Made by a program: the position numbers and the translations under genes | Part shown: positions 39,628 to 46,053 of the stretch, piece by piece | Layout of the letters: every line of letters begins with the position of its first letter | How positions within the stretch are numbered: position 1 is the first letter of the stretch | Assembly: GCF_003143935.1 (NCBI RefSeq) | Contig: NZ_QFRX01000001.1 | Location: forward strand, 8,287,063-8,333,115 | Length of the DNA stretch: 46,053 nt | Source: Streptomyces sp. Act143 | GTDB lineage: Bacteria; Actinomycetota; Actinomycetes; Streptomycetales; Streptomycetaceae | Direction: 5' to 3' | The notes under the pieces: model-generated | What the model was told of the DNA's origin: nothing | Database searches by the model: none | The model's input: only the letters and a program-made list of their open reading frames with translations

Positions 39628-40875
39628 ATGGGGGCGAGGATTGGCGAGGTCGAGCGGGACATCACCGCGATCCGCTTGCCGAAGTGGGGGCGGGTGATTC
39701 CCGCCGAGGGTGTAGTGCCGTGGCTGGTGGTCGGCCCGGACGAGGTGCCGGTGGAGCCGATCCGGCGGTACCTCCGGGATTTCACGGCGAGGAACCGGCC
39801 TGGCTCGGTACGCAGCTACGCGTACGGGCTGCTGAGATGGTGGCGGTGGCTGCAGGCCGTCCATGTCGAGTGGGATCGAGCGACCGCGGCGGAAGCCCGG
39901 GACCTGGTGCTGTGGCTCGGCCGGGCGGACAAGCCGCGGAACTCTCCTCGGCGTGCGTGGGCCCACACGGCGGGCAAGGTCAACCCGATCACTCGCAAGA
40001 GGAACCTTGGCGACGGCTACGAACCCCGGACCATCCGTCACAACAACGCCGTCGTCCGCAGCTTCTATGAGTTCTGGATCGAGGTCGGCGAAGGCCCCCT
40101 GGTCAACCCCGTGCCGCTCGACCGCAAAGGGCGCCGCCCACACGCACACCACAACCCGCTCGAACCGTTCCGCGCCGAAGGCCGGATCCGCTACAACCCC
40201 AAGGTGCCCAGATCCAGGCCCCGCGAGATTCCGGACGAGCGCTGGAAGGAACTGTTCGGGGCCCTTCGCTCCAACCGCGACCGCGCGATCCTGGCGCTGG
40301 ATCTCAGCTGCGCCGCCCGTGCGAGTGAGGTCCTCGGACTCCGCGGCGTCGACCTGGACTGGGGCGACCAGCTCGTGCGGGTCCGGCGGAAGGGCAGCGA
40401 CGCCGAGCAGTGGCTGCCCGCGAATCCCGAGGCATTCATCTGGCTGCGGCTCTACCTGGCCGACCTCGGCCTGCTGGACCCGAACGACCCGATCTGGTGG
40501 ACGCTTCGTCGCCGCGATCATGGCGACGGCCTGCGGCACCAGCCAATGAACTACGACGCCTTGAGGGCTGTGTTCCGGCGGGTGAACGCGCTGCTCGGGA
40601 CGAACTACACCATGCACGACCTGAGACACACCGCAGCCCTGCGCATGAGCCGCGATGAAAGCCTCTCGCTCCGGGACGTACAGATCATCCTCGGTCATGC
40701 CCACCTCAGCACCACCGCCGACGTCTACCTCATCGAGGACGAAGCCCGGGTGATCCGCCGCGTCGCCGAGCATCTGGCCGCACGCGAGCTCCGTGCCCAG
40801 CAACCCCCGCCTCCGGTCGCCGTCGGCTACCACTCCACTGACCTGGACGTGCTATTCGGAGGTCTCCCGCGATGA
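39628..40875 (+). CDS. Tyrosine recombinase/integrase (first of a coupled pair)
   Basis: 415 aa. Core-binding domain about 40-160, catalytic domain about 195-385 with Arg231 (SCAARASEVLGLRG), Lys255, His330 and Arg333 (MHDLRHTAA), His357 (LGHAHLS) and nucleophile Tyr367. All catalytic residues are present. GAGGAGG lies 4 bp before the ATG. ATGA overlap with the second recombinase, a layout seen in Tn554-type and RIT-type elements, where two or three recombinases act together. Integration into a chromosomal site is expected, but I cannot see an att site. Confidence 0.9.
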   Translation: MGARIGEVERDITAIRLPKWGRVIPAEGVVPWLVVGPDEVPVEPIRRYLRDFTARNRPGSVRSYAYGLLRWWRWLQAVHVEWDRATAAEARDLVLWLGRADKPRNSPRRAWAHTAGKVNPITRKRNLGDGYEPRTIRHNNAVVRSFYEFWIEVGEGPLVNPVPLDRKGRRPHAHHNPLEPFRAEGRIRYNPKVPRSRPREIPDERWKELFGALRSNRDRAILALDLSCAARASEVLGLRGVDLDWGDQLVRVRRKGSDAEQWLPANPEAFIWLRLYLADLGLLDPNDPIWWTLRRRDHGDGLRHQPMNYDALRAVFRRVNALLGTNYTMHDLRHTAALRMSRDESLSLRDVQIILGHAHLSTTADVYLIEDEARVIRRVAEHLAARELRAQQPPPPVAVGYHSTDLDVLFGGLPR

Positions 40876-43301
40876 CTGTGACTACCAGCAGACCAGCCGA
40901 TGCCGTCCCCTCTGCCCGAGACGCCCTCGACCATCAGCCGATGCACGCTGCCGATCGCGGCCCGTTCGACGAGCTCTCGGTCGAGGGCGTTCTGGAGCTG
41001 CTGCCGTCACTCTCGACGTTTCTGTCGGCGACGAGCAAGCGAAGCAGGAGCAAGCGGGCCGAGCGGTCGCGCGGGACCGCCCGGATCCTCGGCTGGCTAC
41101 TGTCCTTCCGGGGGGACGGCTGGGAGGAGCGGTGGATCGTCTCCGGCGCCGACGGCGGCCTGGACTGGATCGACGTCGTCACGGCCGGATACGGATGCGT
41201 CGAAGCATCCCGACGGTCAGTGACCACGGACGGGCTGGGCTGTTTGCTCCTGGCCAGGGTGGTGCGTCCGAGCTACGAATTCCTGCAGTGCTACCGGACC
41301 TCGGGGCTCTACCGGCACGCCAAGCAGGAGTTCGGCGCCGACCTGTTCAGCAAGCTCCGGCAGGCCGGCATGGCCCGGGGAACGATCCCCAGTCACCTGA
41401 GCACGGCCGAGAACAGCCTGGTGAAGGTCGCCTTCCGGACCGGCCGCGACCTCGCCGGTCTCACCGCAGACGACCTGATCGCTTATCACGAGTGGAACAA
41501 GAAGACCCTCGGCAAGGCGCCCATGGGGCTTCACGCCGCCTGGGACCTGCTGCGCGACATCGGAGTTCTAGACGAGAAGCTGTCCTTGCGCCGGACACTG
41601 GCGCGCGGGCAGCTGCCGACAACACAACTCGTTGACCGGTACGGCATCCAAAGCGGGCCCGTCCGGGACGTGTTCGTACGCTACTTGGACGAGCGCCGCC
41701 CCAGCCTCGACTACAGCTCGGTGTCCGGCCTGGCCAGCCAGCTGGTGGGCGCCTTCTGGGCCGACATCGAGAAGCACCATCCGGGCATCTCCAGCCTCCA
41801 CCTGGCTCCGGAGATCGCCGAGGCATGGAAACAGCGGGTGAAGGTGATCAACCGCCCGGGCAAGGATCCAGTCCCCCGCGAGCAGTGGGCGAGCGTGCTG
41901 ACCACCGTCCGGGCGTTCTACCTCGACATCGCCGAATGGGCCCTTGAGGATCCGAGCTGGGCAGCCTGGGCGGTCCCCAGCCCGGTCCGCCGCTCCGACA
42001 CTGGCGGCTTCACCAAGGTCAAGAAGAAGGCCCGCGCCAAGATGTACCAGCGGGTCCGTGAACGCCTGCCCCGTCTGCCTGAACTCGTCGACACCACCGA
42101 ACAACACCACGCCCACCAGAAACGCCTGCTGGAAGCGGCCGAAGCCACCCCGATCGGCGAGACCTTCACCCTGGACGGCCGCAACTATCGGCGCATCGAC
42201 AGGAAGGACGACCACAGCAGGAAGCGATTCCACTACCGGCCCACCATCGTGCTCGCGCAGGACATTGCTGCTGGCGAGCAACTCGACCTCACCCGCAGCG
42301 AGGACGAGGCGTTCTGGGCCTGGGCAGTCATCGAGACACTCCGGCACACCGGAGTCCGACTCGAAGAGCTTCTGGAACTCACGCACCTGGCGCTGGTTTC
42401 CTATCAACTCCCTGACACCGGTGAGATCGTCCCGCTGCTGCAGATCGTCCCGTCCAAGAGCAACGAGGAACGGCTCCTCCTGGTCAGCCCCGAGCTGGCC
42501 AGCGTCCTTGCCACGGTCATCAGCCGGCTCCGCGGCGACAACGACGGCGTCGTTCCCTTCGTCGCGCGCTATGACCCCCACGAGCTGGTCACAGGTCCGG
42601 TACTTCCGCACCTGTTCCAGCGCCGCGTCGGCTGGAGACGCGATGTCATCACCACCAACATGGTCTACCAGTTGCTCAACGACACTCTGGCTCGCGCCTC
42701 ACTGACCGACCAGGCGGGCCGGCCGTTGCGCTATACGCCCCACGACTTCCGAAGAATCTTCGCGACCGAGGCCGTCGCCGGCGGACTCCCCGTCCACATC
42801 GCCGCCCGCCTCCTCGGCCACGCTTCTGTGACCACCACCGAGGCATACGTGGCCGTCTTCCAAGAGGACCTGATCCGTTCCTACCGGGCCTTCCTCGACA
42901 AGCGTCGCGCCGTCCGTCCCGTCGAGGAGTATCGCGAACCCACGGATGACGAATGGCGCGAGTTCCAGGAGCACTTCCACACGCGCAAGCTCGAACTGGG
43001 CGATTGCGCCCGCCCCTACGGAACCCCCTGCCAGCATGAACATTCCTGCCTCAGATGCCCCATGCTGCGGGTTTCCCCCAGACAGCGGCCGCGGCTGATC
43101 GAGATCATCCGCAACCTCTCTGACCGCATCGCAGAAGCACGGTTGAATGGCTGGCTCGGCGAAGTCCAAGGACTCCAGGTCAGCCTCACCAAGGCCAAGG
43201 AGAAGCTTATTGCCCTCGACCGCAGCCTGGAACGGACACGCAACAGCAGCAAGGGCGGTCCCACCGATCTCGACATGCCGGTGATCACAAGGCCACAGTG
43301 A
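40872..43301 (+). CDS. Large tyrosine recombinase with C-terminal cysteine cluster
   Basis: 809 aa, larger than usual integrases. Catalytic residues: Arg496 (HTGVRLEELLELTH), His624 and Arg627 (HDFRRIFA), His650 (LLGHASVTTTEAY) and Tyr659. The C-terminal part (about 715-740) holds a cysteine/histidine cluster (CARPYGTPCQHEHSCLRCP), probably a zinc site, followed by a helical segment. The N-terminal 450 residues are alpha-helical DNA-binding. The TnpB of Tn554-type elements has comparable size and placement. The start overlaps the first recombinase stop (ATGA). Confidence 0.88.
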   Translation: MTVTTSRPADAVPSARDALDHQPMHAADRGPFDELSVEGVLELLPSLSTFLSATSKRSRSKRAERSRGTARILGWLLSFRGDGWEERWIVSGADGGLDWIDVVTAGYGCVEASRRSVTTDGLGCLLLARVVRPSYEFLQCYRTSGLYRHAKQEFGADLFSKLRQAGMARGTIPSHLSTAENSLVKVAFRTGRDLAGLTADDLIAYHEWNKKTLGKAPMGLHAAWDLLRDIGVLDEKLSLRRTLARGQLPTTQLVDRYGIQSGPVRDVFVRYLDERRPSLDYSSVSGLASQLVGAFWADIEKHHPGISSLHLAPEIAEAWKQRVKVINRPGKDPVPREQWASVLTTVRAFYLDIAEWALEDPSWAAWAVPSPVRRSDTGGFTKVKKKARAKMYQRVRERLPRLPELVDTTEQHHAHQKRLLEAAEATPIGETFTLDGRNYRRIDRKDDHSRKRFHYRPTIVLAQDIAAGEQLDLTRSEDEAFWAWAVIETLRHTGVRLEELLELTHLALVSYQLPDTGEIVPLLQIVPSKSNEERLLLVSPELASVLATVISRLRGDNDGVVPFVARYDPHELVTGPVLPHLFQRRVGWRRDVITTNMVYQLLNDTLARASLTDQAGRPLRYTPHDFRRIFATEAVAGGLPVHIAARLLGHASVTTTEAYVAVFQEDLIRSYRAFLDKRRAVRPVEEYREPTDDEWREFQEHFHTRKLELGDCARPYGTPCQHEHSCLRCPMLRVSPRQRPRLIEIIRNLSDRIAEARLNGWLGEVQGLQVSLTKAKEKLIALDRSLERTRNSSKGGPTDLDMPVITRPQ

Positions 43302-43457
43302 CGTCGCTGTCCGGCCCCAGCACAGAGATCATTTACGGTGTCATGCCGCATAATGGCTGGTTTCCGCGTTTCCGGAATGCCCCTCGGTCTGTTCCGCAGC
43401 CTCGTTGTGCTGCGACGCTTACTCCCCGCGTCACGTCGGCAGGCGAGGGAGTGTGAG

Positions 43458-43865
43458 ATGCATCCTGATCTTGGATCATTGTGGACCGCGGCCGGAGTGG
43501 TCTCCGGCTTCCAGGTCACCGGATTCGCTCTACGGATCAATAGAGAGATCGATGTCAGCGGCAAGGGCGACATCACGTGGCTGCCTCCCGCAGACATCCT
43601 CAACTTGCTATCGATCGCCGTGACGATGCTCGGAGTGTTCATTGCACCCGTTCTTGAAATCGGCAGCGCAACTGTCCCAATTAGGGCGTTTGGCCTGTCA
43701 GTCCTCTTGCTTGCGGGATATCCATTCGCACTCGCAGGCCACTACGACATGTTCAACCCGCGAACGCGTCGCTCATGGACGTATTGCCCGCGGCAGGAGC
43801 GGATCGCCCTAGCCATCGTTGGCGTCTCGGCGGTCGCGTACACCGCCCTTGCGGCACTCCGCTAG
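43458..43865 (+). CDS. Hypothetical small membrane protein
   Basis: 135 aa, three to four hydrophobic segments (DILNLLSIAVTMLGVFIAPVL, IRAFGLSVLLLAGYPFALAG, IALAIVGVSAVAYTALAAL). The ATG at 43458 has GAGGGAG 8 bp upstream; an upstream extension is not supported. No family recognised. Base use is less GC-rich than the cluster genes. Follows the recombinases by about 150 bp. Confidence 0.55.
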   Translation: MHPDLGSLWTAAGVVSGFQVTGFALRINREIDVSGKGDITWLPPADILNLLSIAVTMLGVFIAPVLEIGSATVPIRAFGLSVLLLAGYPFALAGHYDMFNPRTRRSWTYCPRQERIALAIVGVSAVAYTALAALR

Positions 43866-43957
43866 GAAACCGGACAGCGAATGAGGATCTGCCGCTTTGC
43901 CCGATATTCACATGAACCCGACAACTAGCCTGAGTCGACGCAACTGCCCTCCAGAAC
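43866..43957. other. Short intergenic gap
   Basis: 92 bp between convergent genes, no hairpin or motif seen; an end of the recombinase element could lie here or just left of it, but no inverted repeats are visible. Confidence 0.4.
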
Positions 43958-44545
43958 TTACACCGCCAAGCCGTAGTCCGGATAACGGTCCCGCATGGCC
44001 CGGAAGGCCACCTCCGGCCGGTGCAGCAGATCGCACGCGGCCTGGGCGGCGACCTGTTCGTCCTGCGCGAGGTCACGGATGGCCTCGACTTTCTCCTCCA
44101 CCGTCACGGGTGTCGCGGTCGACCAGCCCGCTGCCCGCTTCGCCGCGTCCCCGCTCCACGCGCGGCGGCCCGTCCGTTCACTGGCCGGCGGGTGCTGGAT
44201 CAGCTCGTACGCGTCCGGCGTCGACGCCAGAATCCGGTGCACCTCGAAGGAGACGCCCTCCTGGCGCTGGTCCTTCGGCCACCGCGCGGCCACCCACCGA
44301 TACGTGCGCATCGTGTGGAAGGACAGCCCTATCTGCTCGGCGAACAGGCGTAACGAGTCAGCCACCCCCAGCTCCTCGCCCTCGCCCAGCGCCATGTTCC
44401 CGCCGTGCGTACGCAACGGAGCGATCTCCAACGCGACGTCTCCCAGAGCGAACTGGCAGCCCGTCATCACCCGGACCAGCTCAACCGACCGGTCCACCAG
44501 ATCATCGAAACGCTCACACGGCACACTGCCGACCGTCTGGACCAC
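43958..44545 (-). CDS. DUF6192 (RacO-like) protein, C-terminally short
   Basis: 195 aa from a GTG with GGGAG upstream. Matches the streptomycete DUF6192 family: QFALGDVALEIAPLRTHGG, SLRLFAEQIGLSFHTMRTYRWVAARWPKD, GVSFEVHRILASTPDAYELI, WSGDAAKRAAGW and TVEEKVEAIRDLAQDEQVA. The usual longer C-terminal domain is missing; the protein ends in an unrelated short tail (AMRDRYPDYGLAV). Probably truncated by a deletion or recombination, so function may be lost. Related to the RacP-like gene at 38.7 kb by family association. Confidence 0.75.
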   Translation of the reverse strand: MVQTVGSVPCERFDDLVDRSVELVRVMTGCQFALGDVALEIAPLRTHGGNMALGEGEELGVADSLRLFAEQIGLSFHTMRTYRWVAARWPKDQRQEGVSFEVHRILASTPDAYELIQHPPASERTGRRAWSGDAAKRAAGWSTATPVTVEEKVEAIRDLAQDEQVAAQAACDLLHRPEVAFRAMRDRYPDYGLAV

Positions 44546-44942
44546 GGGACACACTCCCAGGGGCCGGAAGGGCCGATGCTTCACCGGCCACAACCACTCC
44601 GGCCCGCATATGCCCGAGGCTCCACCGACTGCCTCAAGGTCGCCATAAGCGACCGGAAATACCTCGTTTCGCATGCGAGCAATCCCGTTACTGCCCGAAC
44701 ATCGCCCATGTCCGACGTATTGCTGAACGACTCCGTCATCATCGCGTTTGCGGCGGTTCAGGAGCCCAGACAGCAACCGGTAAGCAGCTCGTACGACGTG
44801 GGCGAAGGCACCGCACCTTCAGCCGGCTCCTCCCGGACCCATACCCGATCGTCGCCTCGCTCACGAAACGCCTCTCCCGTGGCCATCGGTCTTCCGCGGA
44901 CGGGCCTGGCCCTCCGGAGGCATCTTGGGTTCGTAGCTACAA
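44546..44942. other. Gene-free region, about 400 bp
   Basis: Only short, unconvincing reading frames in either direction. The promoter of the DUF6192 gene must be at the left end. Base composition is lower in GC than the cluster, consistent with remnants of accessory DNA. No repeat or RNA gene recognised. Confidence 0.4.
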
Positions 44943-45398
44943 TCACGAACCCATACGGTCAAGAACTTCCGCAGCTAGTTCGCGAATGCGGGGGGCGGCG
45001 TCGCTCTGGCTTATCTGCCTTACGCCTTCTTTGAGCTCGGCCGATGCCTCCGAGCCTGCGGAGGTGACGGCTACCTTTCGTACCCCCATATCCTCATCGG
45101 CGACAAGGCCGACAAGAATGTCGTTTGAGTCCCTAGCCGGGAGATTCCTCGCTGCCGCTGCAGCGGCCACACGCAGAGCAGGATCTGCGCTTTGGGCTGC
45201 TCGATTTACAACAGCGGCGGATCCTTCCGCAGCGATCAGACTGGCGAGGTACGTAGCCTTGGGGGCCAACTGCGACGTGCCCGCCGCCACAATCCCGTAC
45301 AGGTGGGGCAGTGCTTCGGAGCCCAGGCGGCGTGCCTGTTCATAGTCAGGTTCCTCGGGCTGTAGAGCGCGGAGCACTTGTTCAATGGTCACGGGCAT
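44943..45398 (-). CDS. HEAT-repeat protein
   Basis: 151 aa, made of two to four helical repeats (LASLIAAEGSAAVVNRAAQSA, ALRVAAAAAARNLPARDSND, GVRKVAVTSAGSEASAEL, IRELAAEVLDRMGS). Protein-protein interaction role only can be said. The ribosome binding site AGGAAG overlaps the end of the upstream protease gene, so the pair is probably co-transcribed. Confidence 0.75.
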   Translation of the reverse strand: MPVTIEQVLRALQPEEPDYEQARRLGSEALPHLYGIVAAGTSQLAPKATYLASLIAAEGSAAVVNRAAQSADPALRVAAAAAARNLPARDSNDILVGLVADEDMGVRKVAVTSAGSEASAELKEGVRQISQSDAAPRIRELAAEVLDRMGS

Positions 45399-45407
45399 GG
45401 CGTCTTC

Positions 45408-46053
45408 CTAGATGTCCACTGTGAGGGAGCTACCGTCCATGGTGCTTCCTTCGGAACCGATCAAGTCGGGGGGCAGGTCAGTGATACGTCCGGTACCACA
45501 ACCGGTCATCAGTCGCGTGGGCCTGAAATCAGGCCTCTCGCACCTCTCGCCAGGAACATGATTCAGTCCAAGAACATGTCCTACTTCGTGAGCGAGAGTC
45601 CACCGGGTGGCAGTCTGTGCGACGACTGCGCCTGGGCGACCGTTCGGGTGTGCGGCACAACCGTTGAACGGTGGAACGGTGGAACGCACGAAATAGACAA
45701 CGACATCCGTGGCCGCAGCGTTATCTCGTTGAGCGAACAACTGGTTCTGTTCCGTAGTGGTGTTCCCGCGAGTGCATTGCCCCACTTCTATATCGACGAG
45801 TTCGGGAAGGCTCAATTTTTGACTTGATCCGACCTCTACCTTGATTCCGATCGAGTCGTACACCTCTTGCATCGACTGCACCATCACGGCCAGCGTTACA
45901 TTCGGCCCGAGATTACCGACTGCATTGTCTCGCTCAGCCATCGACGTCGTGTAGAAGTGATCTCCGGTTGCAGCATTGAATGCTCGCAACAGTGGTGTCG
46001 TGCCGGGGCGGGCCGCCGAGAACACATGACAGGCGATCCCCTCGTCGGTGTAT
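45408..46053 (-). CDS. Zinc metalloprotease domain protein, 3' part (partial)
   Basis: At least 215 aa; the frame is open to the right edge, so the true start is outside. N-terminal visible part (LRAFNAATGDHFYTTSMAER) is a DUF5648-type repeat found at the ends of secreted hydrolases. The rest holds LAHEVGHVLGLNH, an HExxHxxGxxH zinc site of metzincins, with a downstream LMTGC that resembles the Met-turn. Likely a secreted or surface peptidase. It is followed by the HEAT-repeat gene after 9 bp. Confidence 0.8.
   Translation of the reverse strand, partial: YTDEGIACHVFSAARPGTTPLLRAFNAATGDHFYTTSMAERDNAVGNLGPNVTLAVMVQSMQEVYDSIGIKVEVGSSQKLSLPELVDIEVGQCTRGNTTTEQNQLFAQRDNAAATDVVVYFVRSTVPPFNGCAAHPNGRPGAVVAQTATRWTLAHEVGHVLGLNHVPGERCERPDFRPTRLMTGCGTGRITDLPPDLIGSEGSTMDGSSLTVDI

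Noticed and set aside
44405..45034. 209-codon plus-strand frame
   Set aside because: Overlaps the DUF6192 gene and the HEAT-repeat gene in antisense; no domain and mixed composition.

Overview
The window is high-GC actinobacterial DNA. Codon use, GTG and TTG starts, and protein families (RppA, NphB, SARP, DUF6192, RacP) point to a Streptomyces or close relative. It appears to be most of a specialised-metabolite cluster followed by a mobile or accessory segment.

1-9,030, prenylated naphthoquinone core. A leftward operon runs rppA (type III PKS, 1,3,6,8-tetrahydroxynaphthalene), MomA-like cupin, DegT aminotransferase, methyltransferase, WrbA-type quinone reductase, adenylate-forming ligase and metK (cut by the window edge). 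Next to it are an ECF sigma factor with a C-terminal SnoaL domain and an aromatic prenyltransferase nearly identical, from memory, to NphB. This is the gene set of naphterpin, furaquinocin or marinone-type meroterpenoids.

9,200-17,750, regulation and tailoring. SARP regulator, SnoaL-like protein, FAD aromatic hydroxylase, DHA2 exporter, secreted multicopper oxidase, then a two-gene unit of a sigma-like protein lacking region 2 and an atypical NarL-type regulator.

17,788-26,443, Ebo-like operon. Seven overlapping leftward genes: inositol-phosphate-synthase-like cyclase, UbiA prenyltransferase, TIM-barrel epimerase, EboA, TatD (EboB), EboE and EboF. A secreted ScyD/ScyE-like protein lies just upstream. 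In cyanobacteria the ebo genes and scyD/scyE both belong to scytonemin biosynthesis. Here they sit beside a naphthoquinone cluster, with an inositol-phosphate-synthase-type cyclase where EboD would be.

26,875-36,900. Hemerythrin, cytochrome bd operon (cydA-cydB-cydD-cydC), LysR regulator, ferredoxin, a second NphB-type prenyltransferase and a GtrA-like membrane protein.

37,185-46,053, accessory DNA. Doc-like toxin-antitoxin pair, IS5-type transposase at the end of a RacP-like operon, two coupled tyrosine recombinases, a small membrane protein, a DUF6192 protein with a short C terminus, and a HEAT-repeat/metalloprotease pair (the latter cut by the window edge).

Two regulatory signals tie the segments together. 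Six sites match GTCACA-N16-TGTC, an ECF41-type promoter, in front of the sigma gene itself, the SnoaL-like gene, the exporter, the sigma-like/response-regulator pair, hemerythrin and (reverse strand) the GtrA-like gene. Direct repeats of GGCGCCAAG at exactly 11 bp, the geometry of SARP operators, lie before the FAD hydroxylase and the ScyD-like gene, with a single copy before the ferredoxin/second prenyltransferase. These shared signals suggest that roughly 1-36.9 kb is one regulated locus.
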